Assembly (NCBI GenBank): GCA_051294375.1
Contig: CM119263.1
Location: 26,679,130-26,743,129, forward strand
Source: Paraspadella gotoi
Lineage: Eukaryota > Chaetognatha
Length of the DNA: 64,000 nt
Direction: 5' to 3'
Below are positions 10,915 to 20,029 of this stretch, in pieces. A program made the position numbers and the translations under genes. The notes under the pieces were generated by a model. It searched no databases and had not been told where the DNA came from. It worked only from the letters and a program-made list of their open reading frames with translations. Positions within the stretch are counted from its first letter, which is position 1. Each line of letters opens with the position of its first letter.

Positions 10915-11357
10915 GTTATGTCGTTGGCCTAACTTTTTCAATCAATCAATCAATCCATTGGTAGCCCAAAAACCATAACAAACTAACCCAGTCACCCGTT
11001 TCAGACTCAATTCTCCTTCAATTCACCTTCAGCCGTTACAAGTTTATTGGATCCGGGGATTGGGTTTAAATCCTTCTCCTCTCCCGTATGCAACCCGTTT
11101 TGCGGCGATAAAGCGAATTAATGTGATAACCCTGGATGTAGTAAAGCGAGGCCAAGTCCGGGGGGGAGAAGCGAGCGGTCGGCTTTATGGGATCGACCTT
11201 GTCGGGGAGAAGAGGTGGAATAACAGGTGGAAAAAGGTGGTAGAAGTGAAAAATGAGTGACTTACAGGACTAATTAAATTTCAGCTGTGATATTCTTATT
11301 GCTGTTTTGAGAAGCATCGACTTAATTGTAAGGGGGTCATTCACCAAGAAACACAAA

Positions 11358-11459
11358 CTAAATTATTGGTTCAATTCTTATACGCCTCTGAAAGATGGAC
11401 TCATTGGTTCCGGGTCCAGAATTGGCCACTTCCTCTTTCGCCTCCTTCTCTGCCTCCAT
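11358..11459 (-). CDS. Left-arm copy of a short acidic ORF
   Basis: This is the reverse-strand twin of the ORF at 11906-12007. ATG (context ATCGAGATGG) opens a 33-residue frame with EKEAKEEVANSGPGTNES and then IFQRRIRIEP, ending in TAG. The preceding CTCGTTTTAATGGAG is a plausible acceptor, so it could also be a terminal exon. Both arms are identical here. Confidence 0.2.
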   Translation of the reverse strand: MEAEKEAKEEVANSGPGTNESIFQRRIRIEPII

Positions 11460-11525
11460 CTCGATTTCTCCATTAAAACGAGAAACGAGGGCAAATGAAA
11501 GAAGATCATCAAAGGAAAGGGGGTA

Positions 11526-11556
<31 letters not shown>

Positions 11557-11581
11557 NNNNNNNNNNNNNNNNNNNNNNNNN
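11557..11581. other. 25-N gap at the palindrome centre
   Basis: Fixed-length 25-N gap flanked on the left by (GA)n. Three further 25-N gaps with disturbed or low-complexity flanks occur at 32363, 34830 and 61175, and one at 52845, so 25 N is an assembler placeholder and not a measured distance. Confidence 0.98.
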
Positions 11582-11670
11582 TCATCGGCGCCCTCTTTCG
11601 TCCCGCTCATTCTCCGCCGTGAGTTCGATTCAAGGTGACTCGCAAAATGTGGCCGTAAAAACGGAAACTG

Positions 11671-11676
<6 letters not shown>

Positions 11677-11763
<87 letters not shown>

Positions 11764-11787
11764 AAAAGAGCTCTGTATCCTTTCTCT

Positions 11788-11837
<50 letters not shown>

Positions 11838-11838
11838 T
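11677..11838. repeat. (GA)n tract followed by inverted (CT)n tract
   Basis: About 94 bp of GA (11677-11770), a short GCTCTGTATCC spacer, then about 60 bp of CT (11779-11838). Together they form a self-complementary low-complexity hairpin at the centre of the larger palindrome. Confidence 0.9.
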
Positions 11839-11905
11839 GTTTACCCCTTTCTTTGATGATCTTCTTTCATTTGCCCTCGTTTCTCGTTTTAATGGAGAAA
11901 TCGAG

Positions 11906-12007
11906 ATGGAGGCAGAGAAGGAGGCGAAAGAGGAAGTGGCCAATTCTGGACCCGGAACCAATGAGTCCATCTTTCAGAGGCGTATAAGAATTGAACCAAT
12001 AATTTAG
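11906..12007 (+). CDS. Right-arm copy of a short acidic ORF
   Basis: ATG at 11906 with G at -3 and +4, 33 codons, TAG at 12005-12007. The sequence reads as a Glu/Lys-rich segment followed by a Gly-Pro turn and a basic end. It could be a stand-alone small ORF or a terminal exon after the acceptor-like TTTTAATGGAG at 11887-11897. Identical to 11358-11459 on the other strand. Function unknown. Confidence 0.2.
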   Translation: MEAEKEAKEEVANSGPGTNESIFQRRIRIEPII

Positions 12008-12129
12008 TTTGTGTTTCTTGGTGAATGACCCCCTTACAATTAAGTCGATGCTTCTCAAACAGCAATAAGAATATCACAGCTGAAATTTAATTAGTCCTGT
12101 AAGTCACTCATTTTTCACTTCTACCACCT

Positions 12130-12305
12130 TTTTCCACCTGTTATTCCACCTCTCTCCCCGACAAGGTCGATCCCATAAAGCCGACCGTCGCTTCTCCCCC
12201 CCGGACTTGGCCTCGCTTTACTACATCCAGGGTTATCACATTAATTCGCTTTATCGCCGCAAAACGGTGTGCATACGGGAGAGGAGAAGGATTTAAACCC
12301 AATCC
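12130..12305 (+). CDS. Arm-conserved open segment
   Basis: The frame containing PDKVDPIKPT and then DLASLYYIQGYHINSLYRRK is open to TAA at about 12296, and its twin is open on the minus strand of the left arm (about 11072-11240). Two one-base indels between the arms (in GACCGTCGC and in the following C run) compensate each other, so the frame is kept in both copies with a few residues changed. That makes it the most coding-like part of the arms, but no start, splice site or family is certain. Confidence 0.2.
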
Positions 12306-12576
12306 CCGGATCCAATAAACTTGTAACGGCTGAAGGTGAATTGAAGGAGAATTGAGTCTGAAACGGGTGACTGGGTTAGTTTGTTATGGTTTTTGGGCTA
12401 CCAATGGATTGATTGATTGATTGAAAAAGTTAGGCCAACGACATAACTCAAAAAGAGAAAAAAAATTCGAGAGAAAAAAAAAACAGAAGAAAGCAAGAAC
12501 GCAACCCATGATGAAAACACTAGAGAAAGGTGAGAGTGAACTCGTCTTTTTTTTCCATTTCGGCCCAAGATGCGTT

Positions 12577-12792
12577 TTACGATTGGCGTTCTTTCTCTTC
12601 GGGTCGATAGTGTCCGAACCATTCGGATTTAAAGACCAAAAACACTACTTTTATGGGTTCACGTTGCGCCTTGATATTCGGTAGTGATTGCTTTGTGAGA
12701 AACGCCGAAAACAGATCTTGAGCCGAGTGAAACGGTGAGATCGAGAAGCGAGATTGGAAGGTCGATGTCTTTTTATCTTCTTTTAAATTCAT
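12577..12792 (-). pseudogene. Right-arm copy of the uncharacterised ORF, truncated by a one-base deletion
   Basis: ATG at 12792 opens a 71-codon frame (LKEDKKTSTFQSRFSI near the start, KSEWFGHYRPEEKERQ near the end). It stops at TAA because CGCCAATCGTAA lacks one C found in the left arm. The left copy is open past this point but carries an upstream frameshift, so neither copy is intact as assembled. Family not recognised. Confidence 0.3.
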
Positions 12793-12873
12793 GGCGCAAT
12801 ATTTAGTGGCAGCTTCGTCGTTGTTAAGCCAGTAATTTTCGGGACTATCTCTCTCTTATGAGGTCAGACTCTG

Positions 12874-13158
12874 ATGTGGGCCAATTTGTGGGCGAACATG
12901 TGGCGAGAGTGTGAGACCACACTTTGCCATTTTCTAAAGGCAAAACGGGATGAAAAACAAAGTGGATCCGTTGCCGACAGATTGCCAGAAGAAAAAAAAT
13001 CCCGATTTGACCTTCTCTCTCTTTTATTAAAGCCTCCGTTGCGCTTCACGTCAAACTCAATGTCGACGAGTCGAGATAAACGCTTCATTTCGTGGCGTAG
13101 GCGGGTTAGGACTCTGGCTTGGTCAAATAATTCGTGGGTTCGATTCCCGGTTGGTTAG
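12874..13158 (+). CDS. 94-codon ORF overlapping a tRNA-like element
   Basis: ATG at 12874, TAG at 13156-13158. It begins MWANLWANMWREC and has a mixed charged middle (KAKRDEKQSGSVADRLPEEK) and a Leu-rich stretch. The last 25 codons lie over a tRNA-like sequence, which argues that this end is not protein coding. A minus-strand frame (12864-13088) is open too. Lies immediately outside the palindrome. No family recognised. Confidence 0.15.
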   Translation: MWANLWANMWRECETTLCHFLKAKRDEKQSGSVADRLPEEKKSRFDLLSLLLKPPLRFTSNSMSTSRDKRFISWRRRVRTLAWSNNSWVRFPVG

Positions 13159-13160
13159 GA
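13085..13160 (+). mobile_element. tRNA-derived (SINE head-like) sequence
   Basis: TGGCGTAGGCGG at 13093-13104 matches the tRNA A-box consensus TRGCNNAGYNGG, and GGGTTCGATTCC at 13136-13147 matches the B-box GGTTCGANTCC, with tRNA-like spacing. The region between (GGTTAGGACTCTGGCTT) also resembles a D arm and anticodon stem. The anticodon arm and acceptor stem do not fold cleanly, so this is a SINE head or tRNA pseudogene and not a functional tRNA. The SINE body and target duplications were not delimited. Confidence 0.5.
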
Positions 13161-13374
13161 TTTAATTCTTGGTTTGATGAAACTTAAAACAGTGCACCTT
13201 CAAAAGTTTTAAAATCTTTAAATTTAATTGTTATTCTAAGTTTTTTAAAGTTTGTTATAAACAAACTAGTGCCAAACTAAGCAAGAGCGTTAATAACAGC
13301 AAGAACAGGAACCTTCGAGATTCCCATTCAATTGAAAGAGAGAAAAAAAAGTAAATGGAAACGAGAGAGGATTT

Positions 13375-13450
13375 CGCCGGAAGTGAACCGGAAGTGAGAA
13401 CCGGCGCCGGAAATCCCCGCCCCACGAAGACCCGGATGATCGGTCATTCG
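13375..13450. promoter_or_regulatory. ETS-motif cluster in a small CpG patch
   Basis: GGAAGTGAACCGGAAGTGAG contains two ETS-like GGAAGT cores 11 bp apart. They are followed by GGCGCCGGAAATCC and CCCGCCCC. Such clusters are common at housekeeping promoters. No adjacent first exon could be assigned. Confidence 0.3.
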
Positions 13451-13459
13451 TCGGACGTT

Positions 13460-15040
13460 TAAGTCTCCAGTCGAAATCTCCATTCCCGAGACAAAAGGTG
13501 GGCGGTGAATAAGGGGAGAGAGAGAAGAGGGAGAAGAAGGAGGAGGAGGAGGAGACGTGAATAAAGTGGGCGTGGCAAGACGAAAGAACGGTGACGGGTC
13601 AAGGTTGAATTCGGACGAACAGGAGGAGAGTCTGGGGAGTGAATGGTCATGAAAAGAGCGCTAAGACTGGGACGAGAATTAGGGTCTGGAAGGGGCCGAA
13701 ATTATGGGTCTGGGACGAGGATTGGGGTCGAGAAGGGGGCGAAATTATGGGTCTAAATTGAGGAAGAAAAGAGACCGCGGGTCAGGGACGAGTGCGTGGG
13801 GCAAAAATGGCCGGCGAAAAGGAAGAGAGAGAGAGAGAAAGGGGGCGGGGACTTGACAATTGAGTGGGATGGATTGGCGAAGAAAAGAAGATGAGTCACC
13901 GGCGTGGAGGGCGACTATTGGGAAAAAAGTAAGTAAAAGTATGTGAGAAGTAAGTGAGAAATTGAAAAGATTGAAAGAAAAGATGAGTTAGGTATACAGT
14001 AGATAAAAAGAGCAATAAAATGATTTCAAAGAATTAACTCATGAAAAGAAATAAATAGATGAAAGAAGATAGAACACGGTGGTAGAAACTGAAAAAAAAG
14101 CAGGAAATAAAGATAAGAAAAGTGTAAAAAAAAATGTTAAAGCGAAAAATCGTCTAAAATTGTTGAGGCGTCGTAGGCGTTCAAGATGCAATGGCCTTCC
14201 CTTGTTCCATGTCGACTTACCTAAGTGTCGATGGAACTTTAAAGCGGAAAAGAGGTTGAAGAGGAGGAGTAGGAGGAGGAGGAGGAGGAGTAAGAGGAGG
14301 GAGGGAGGAAAAGAAAAAAAGAAGTAAAGAAGATGCGAAGAAGGAAATAGACCAAGAAAAGAGTCAGGACAGAAAAAAAAAAGAAGCGAGGAAATTAAGA
14401 GCGAAAAGGGAAGATCATCCGACGGACGGAGTGAAAAGAAAAAAAAAAGATAAAAATAAATAAACCAAAAAAAGTTGTGAGACGAATTCATTAAAAATCC
14501 GAGAAAAAAAAGAGCATCCGAAGAAGAATTCAGATCTTAATCTCTTTTTTTTTTAAAGAATAAAAATCATTTCTCCCCCCCTCTGCCGCCCCCTCCATTT
14601 CTCATCTTCCCCGAGTTTTTTCCTTTTCCTTTTTTTTTTTCTTCTTCGTTCAAAAAAAAACTTAATTTTCTTTTTTTTTTTACTTTCACTTTATCCTTGA
14701 AAGGAATTTGATGAAATCCCGTCAGGACTTCTTTTATTTTCAAAGGCTTTTTTCTTTTTAAGTTCTCCCTTTTTCTCATCTCTTTTTTTTTTCTCCAAAA
14801 TCTGATTCTTTTGTTTCCTCAACCTCCAAGTAGTTTGCTTGGCTTCTTGGAGGGTGGCGCTTCCGACCGCCTTTTCTTCTACCTCCCCCCACCCCCCCTC
14901 ACCCCAAACGAGTCTGTCTATTTTCTCAAATCATTAGGCTCTCAGTATCAAACCCACGTGTTAGGCTAATTCTTTTTTCGTAGAGTTTGAGAATACCTTG
15001 TGTTTTTTTTTTCTGGTAAAAATTATGTTGCGTCTTTTGT
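13460..15040. other. GA-rich then CT-rich gene-free region
   Basis: Diffuse purine repeats, including GGTCTGGGACGAGGATTGGG-like phrases at 13670-13800. Then an AGG-rich stretch (14255-14310), poly-A/poly-T patches and C-rich runs (14572-14595, 14883-14905). Open frames here are Arg/Glu- or Ser/Leu-rich and compositional. Confidence 0.5.
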
Positions 15041-15175
15041 TTTGATTTGAGAAGCAATCTACGTCCCGCCGCGCCTAGGATTTTCAGTAGCATCATCTCT
15101 TTTCTCTATCTTTTTCTCTCTTTTCCCTTTTTAGTTGCGACGCGAGTACTCGCGGAGCAACGCTATCAGTCACTT

Positions 15176-15222
15176 TTCGGTCGGTCGGTCCGTCGGTCGG
15201 TCCGGTCGGTATGTCTGTCCCA
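15176..15222. repeat. (TCGG)n short array
   Basis: TCGG tetranucleotides with CCG interruptions, about 10 units. Confidence 0.8.
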
Positions 15223-15700
15223 TCGGTCTGTCCCACTTATGTTAAAAACGCTTATAACTTGCCTATAGTTTGTTGCTCATTTGTTAAAAATCAAATCTAA
15301 GCGACTACTGGTAGCGGTAGCCGACCAAATTCAAATTTTAATGGGAACAGCATTAAACTAATCCATTATTGGTATTAATTATTGTGTTAAAATATTTTTT
15401 TGCAAAAATGTTCCGAACCATGAGTAATTCGCTAATTAATATTATTATATTGCTATATAATGTTAAAATTTTTTTTTTTATATTTTAAGTTTTTTAATTG
15501 ATTCTGATAGAGCTTAAAAAGTTAAGCAAAAAATAATTACAACTTTTTAAAATTTTGATGTTTTATACTAAAAATTAGTAAAAACTGCTAAAATCATCGG
15601 ATGAGATGATGATGATGATTTTTTTAAGGTTTTTCTCAATTTTAAACCCACTTATCATCAAAATATTGAAAAAAGAATTATACTTTGTGTAGATAACTTT

Positions 15701-15921
15701 TCATAAGCTATTTGAATCTGCTTTTAAAAATAAAAAAATCAAAAAATATTTTGGACATTTCCTATCTATAAATAAATTTAAAAAATTAATTACTAATGCT
15801 TCTTGCCATTTTAGAAAATTTTGCTCCATTGAAAGTTTTCTCAGAAATGTAGAAGTTTCATTTGGAAAGGTTCCCAAATCAAACTTCTGACCCACCCCAT
15901 TGACGAAGTTTGGCTCTACTA
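15701..15921 (-). CDS. Candidate terminal exon in AT-rich DNA
   Basis: The minus-strand frame runs 72 codons from an AG acceptor (GGCGCCAG at 15922-15924, pyrimidine tract weak) to TGA. It contains EPNFVNGVGQKFDLGTFPNE, then LRKLSMEQNFLKWQEALVIN and a hydrophobic Ile/Leu/Phe end. Composition is balanced and not repeat-derived in a region where random frames are usually short. There is no ATG before the middle of the frame. No family recognised; it could be a decayed transposon fragment. Confidence 0.25.
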
Positions 15922-16421
15922 CTGGCGCCTTTTGTTTTTAAAGAAATCTTATAAACTATCAGCAATAAATGACATGATAAGTAAAAAGAAAGGTAACACC
16001 TTGGAATAACCGTTTTAGTCTATTTTAACTTTCCTCCTTTCAAAACTTTTCTTTTTTTCCCATTAATTGTCTTCTCTCCGAGCTATCGATATCCCTTTCA
16101 TTTCCAAATTAATACCCCTTACTTCTTTTATCTCCTTTTCCCCTTCTTTTCCATTTTTCTTCTCTCACAATTCTCTCTTTTCCTTTTTTCTTTCATTTCT
16201 TTTCCTTTTAACTTTCTTTCTCCTTCTCTTTTTCTTTTCTTCTCCTCGACTTCCCTCGCGCCCATTTCTTTTGGCGCCGTTCCCTCCCCGGATTTTAACC
16301 CGCCTTTTTCTCGCTCGATTTAAGCGTCAGCCTCTTCACCCTTTTTGTAAACCAATGTTTTTATGTCATCCGAATTTTCCTTCTTTTGGGAGGGGGTTTG
16401 ACTTTAGCCCTCAATTCCATC

Positions 16422-16423
<2 letters not shown>

Positions 16424-16463
<40 letters not shown>
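16424..16463. repeat. (GA)n microsatellite
   Basis: About 20 GA units. Confidence 0.9.
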
Positions 16464-16465
<2 letters not shown>

Positions 16466-16611
16466 AAGGGGGACGAATCTACAATTAAAATTTGGAGGCG
16501 CCAACTGATGACAAACTGCGCAAAGTTTGTCCTCCAGGAAGAACAAAGGAGCAACGATTTCCAATTCAAATCGGGAAAAACTTTGGGTTCGGGACTTTTG
16601 GAAGTGAAAGG

Positions 16612-16745
16612 TCGTGATTGGGGAAAGGGAGGTTGTGATTGGGGAAAGAAAGGAGGTGATTGGTGAAAGAAAGGTTTTGATTTGGAAGGGAAAGGTCGTC
16701 ATCGGGATTTGTGATTGGGAAAAGGAACGTTTTGATTGGTGAGTG
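16612..16745. repeat. Degenerate ~21-bp repeat containing GTGATTGG
   Basis: ATTGG cores at 16617, 16638, 16659, about 16713 and about 16735, with a TTTGG variant at about 16681. Most are about 21 bp apart and embedded in GTGATTGGGGAAAG-like units. ATTGG is an inverted CCAAT pentamer. The complement reads SLSPITTFLSP-like, which is a by-product. Confidence 0.7.
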
Positions 16746-17426
16746 AATGTTTGTGATTTTTGAAATAAGGATGTTGATCGTTAAAAGATATAGTAAAAGG
16801 AGGTGACTGCATGCAAACTTGTACATAAAATACGATAATAATTTTTTTTTAAATTTAATTTAATAGTTTGATCGGAATTATGCGTTAAAAAATTTAAAAA
16901 AAAACAGGGATTTCTCAGCGACAAAAAAGGTCTTGAATGGAAATTGAATTATTACGAATGGTCAATAAGAAAGCAGAGACGAGAAAAAAAAGAAAAAGGA
17001 AAAAAGGTGACAAATGGAAAACCGAAAGGTCGGGAATGGAGATGCGCGAATCACTTGGTGAGAGGCAAAGGTCTTGTGAATAAGCAGCAAAAGTGAGGAT
17101 GGGAAGGAGAAAGAATTACGTGACGAGAGGAAAATGTCGACGTGACAAAAGGAGGAAAATCTTGTGTGACCCAACGAAAGACCACAATAGGCTGTAAGAT
17201 GAAAAGTAAGCGAGAATGATTTTAAGCACTAACGTAGTAGTAAAATATTTGCCCGAGGATATGTTTTATTTTTTTAAATTTTACAATAATATATTTAAAA
17301 TATACAATAAAGTAGTATTTTTTTTTATTTTAATTTCACTTTTTATTCTGTCTTTAATTCCTCGTTTCTCCTTTTCTTTTTTACCTTCCTCCTTTTCCTC
17401 CCTTGGGTCAGAGGGTTCGAGTTGGA

Positions 17427-17650
17427 GGGTCACAGGTCACGGGGTAATCAGCGAACTCTGCGGGACGCGTTGACGGGGAGTGTCACGGCGTGACGGTCGA
17501 GAGTCACGGTCTGTCCTGTTTGAGTCACTGCGTGACGGGCGAGTTACACGTGTTACACGAGAGTCATGGGGTGATTAGTTAGTGTTACGGAGTGACGGGC
17601 CGAGAGTCACGCCGTGATGGGCCGAGTGTCACCGCGTTTCAAGCGAGAGT
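17427..17650. repeat. Degenerate repeat of self-complementary GTCAC..GTGAC units
   Basis: Imperfect ~21-22-bp units resembling GTCACGGCGTGACGGGCCGA recur about eight times. Many carry the internal palindrome GTCACGGCGTGAC or variants (GTCACTGCGTGAC, GTCACGCCGTGAT). CpG-rich compared with its AT-rich flanks. Confidence 0.7.
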
Positions 17651-17992
17651 GGTCGCCTTGACGATGATGTCGCCGTCGGACGAGAGATCTCATCTGGGCG
17701 GATAAAATTATTCCTGATGCTCTACTATTATAGTTTGGATGTTAATTTTACTACTTATACTTTTTTGTTATATCGCAAGAATATGCTGAGGCTAAGAATA
17801 GCATTATCAAGAGTCAGATATCCAAGCAAAATTTTTAAGATTATAAATTAGATTAGATTGTATTAAATTAGATTAGACAAGCAGAGTGATAAGAGACAAA
17901 AGCCAAGTTTCTTGTATTAACAATTTATTTAGCGACATCCTAATTGATTTTAATAATCACATATTCTTACTTCCGAAATCCTTGTCTTCTTT

Positions 17993-18019
17993 GTCGTCGT
18001 CGTCGTCGTCGTCGTCGTC
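17993..18019. repeat. (GTC)n trinucleotide array
   Basis: Nine GTC/CGT units, followed by a CT microsatellite at 18101-18159. Confidence 0.9.
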
Positions 18020-18098
18020 CTCGGCCCATTCCGCGGCGCCATTACGCACTTCCAATCTCCATTTCGACCGTGACGATCGTTGGCGCTCCAAGATTTCC

Positions 18099-18100
<2 letters not shown>

Positions 18101-18152
<52 letters not shown>

Positions 18153-18159
18153 ACTCTCT
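18101..18159. repeat. (CT)n microsatellite
   Basis: CT array with one CTTT interruption. Confidence 0.9.
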
Positions 18160-18329
18160 TTTCTTTCCATTTCTCTTTTTCCAACAGATTCTCATTTTAA
18201 TTTTACATTTGAGTTATGACGAGAGAAAGAAGGAAAGAAGGAGTAAGAAGTAGGAAAAGAAAAGGGTAAAAAGAAAAGGAAAAGGATAAAGAAAATAAAT
18301 TTGGGAAGAAGGTGGAGATGAAGAGGAGG

Positions 18330-18660
18330 AGCGAGGACTAAATGAAAAGGAAATGAAAAGGAGGAGCGAGGACAAAATGAAGAGAAGGAGCAAGAAGGAA
18401 ATGAAAAGGAAATAAAGAGAAGAAGCAAAAAGGAAATGGAAAGGAAATAAAGAGAAGGAGCAGGAAAGAAATTAAGACTCTTATTGAAGAGGACCGGCGA
18501 GAAGGAAATGAAAAGGAAAAGAAGAGAAGGAGCAAGAAAGAGAAATGAAAAAGAAAAAATGAAAAATGAAAAAGGAAATGAAAAGGAAATGAATAGGAGG
18601 AACCAGAAGGAAATGAAGAGAATCGGCGAGAAGGAAATGAAGAGAAGGAGCGAGAGGATC
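18330..18660. repeat. Degenerate GGAAATGAAAAGGA-type repeat
   Basis: Irregular repeats of AAATGAAAAGG, GGAGCGAGGAC and GAGAAGGAGCAAGAAGG. The plus frame reads Lys-Glu-Met-Lys-Arg repeats and the complement Phe-Ser-Leu repeats. It runs directly into the ORF starting at 18673. Confidence 0.7.
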
Positions 18661-18672
18661 ATTCAAAACGAG

Positions 18673-18918
18673 ATGGCGCTCGTAAAAAAAGTTGGAGGCG
18701 CCGCCCCCCTACCGGGCCGGCGAAGGCGAAAAGGTTCAACGTCCGGATCTTGTGACATTCTTTACATATTAAAATATATATATTCGTTTTATGTCAGACG
18801 TGAGTTCCTAAGGTTTCGTCACACGCATCTTCAGCTCAGTTTTAACAACTTTTACGCAACTATTTGGAAATTAACAATGATAGTAAAACCCAGTTTTCGC
18901 TTTCACTTTATTACCTAA
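18673..18918 (+). CDS. 81-residue ORF with a strong Kozak start
   Basis: ATG at 18673 sits in AACGAGATGGCG (purine at -3, G at +4). The frame runs to TAA at 18916-18918. It encodes ALVKKVGGAAPLPGRRRRKG, a Tyr/Ile-rich hydrophobic patch (ILYILKYIYSFYVRR) and a mixed C-terminus (FNNFYATIWKLTMIVKPS). Codon use is mixed and free of simple repeats. The frame also stays open upstream through the Lys/Glu repeat, so the start could be earlier. No family recognised; no neighbouring exon assigned. Confidence 0.3.
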   Translation: MALVKKVGGAAPLPGRRRRKGSTSGSCDILYILKYIYSFYVRREFLRFRHTHLQLSFNNFYATIWKLTMIVKPSFRFHFIT

Positions 18919-18919
18919 T

Positions 18920-19800
18920 TACAAAATCATTTCCAGAAAGAAAACGACTCCGAAAGACTTTTTCTTCTAATTCAAATTCCTCCTTAAATTCCTCATCGAC
19001 AGCCGAGTCTCACCTTACCTCTTCTTAAATCTCCCCGGATGTAAGCTACTTACCTTAAAACCGGGATGTTAGTCGCTTAGCCTACTCTGTCTGAACCCCT
19101 CATCACCTGGGAGACGGCAATCTCGGCGTCGGTCTTCCCCCCGCCCTAGTTTTGGCGTTGGCGTTGTCCTCTGGGTCGGTTGGCGCGGTCGGTTACAATT
19201 TTTTTTGGCGCAGTTTTTATAAAGGTTTTTTATAGTCACCAAGATCTTTGAATTACCACAGTCGAACTAATGCATTAGTATTTAAGATTGAGTTTACATT
19301 TCATCTCAAACAAACGCGCTCAATAGTATTTTTTTTTTTTGTGAATATATGTGTCAAAATGACGCTCATCTAACAAATTTTACCCATTTCACAAAACAAT
19401 TTTCCTTCACGAAAATCTCCGATTAGTATAGCCTACTTGTAAATTATCAGTAATCAATTACACAATTGAATAACTTACATTCGTATCCCAACTTTTCAAC
19501 CCATTTCTCTCAAACTCTCTCCTTCTTCGCCAACAGGAAACAGAGAACGCAGATCTCACTCTCCTCTCTTTGTCTTCTATCTCCTTTTTTCCTTTCTTTT
19601 TCCTTTTTTTTATTTTCCTTTTCCTCCTTTCGGTTTCCTTTTGTCTGGGAGAATTCGGTTCCTTGACGAATGGAACGATGACCAATAAAATTCCATCGTT
19701 TTCTAGATCGAGCATAAATCAATTCTTCTTTTTTTTCGGCTGCGGGAGCTAAACCGCCATTTCTCTCTTCTCTCTTTCTTTCTTTCTCTTTCGCGGGAGA
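18920..19800. other. AT-rich region without an assignable gene
   Basis: Contains two CCGGGATG/CCCGGATGTAAG phrases (about 19035-19070) and a GC-richer patch at 19120-19190. No supported ORF; open frames at 19458-19752 are T- or A-rich on opposite strands. Confidence 0.4.
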
Positions 19801-19813
19801 GCTTCATTCATAA

Positions 19814-19818
<5 letters not shown>

Positions 19819-19912
<94 letters not shown>

Positions 19913-19989
19913 CTCTTCTCTTTTCCCTCTCCTCGCAATCCATTTCTCGAATTAACGACTTCTTTGTTCATTTGTTTCGTGGTCGACTA

Positions 19990-20026
<37 letters not shown>

Positions 20027-20027
20027 A
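19819..20027. repeat. (CT)n array followed by (CGA)n array
   Basis: About 100 bp of CT with TTC interruptions (19819-19919), then 70 bp of unique sequence and a perfect (CGA)12 array (19991-20027). The CGA array reads Arg, Asp or Thr on plus and Ser, Arg or Val on minus. Confidence 0.9.
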
Positions 20028-20029
20028 GT

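Larger units (their letters stand above)
10509..12848. repeat. Near-perfect palindrome with about 1-kb arms
   Basis: The left arm (about 10509-11556) reappears as its reverse complement at about 11779-12848. Outer ends match at TAGTCCGAAAAT versus the complement of ATTTTCGGGACTA. Arms differ by a handful of one- or two-base indels and substitutions (for example GAAAGATAAAAAG versus GAAGATAAAAAG, CGCCAACTCG versus CGCCAATCG), so identity is very high. The centre holds a 25-N gap (11557-11581), about 95 bp of unique sequence, a GA tract and a CT tract. It may be a real inverted duplication or fold-back element, or an assembly artefact. No target-site duplication or known transposase is visible. 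Confidence 0.9.
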
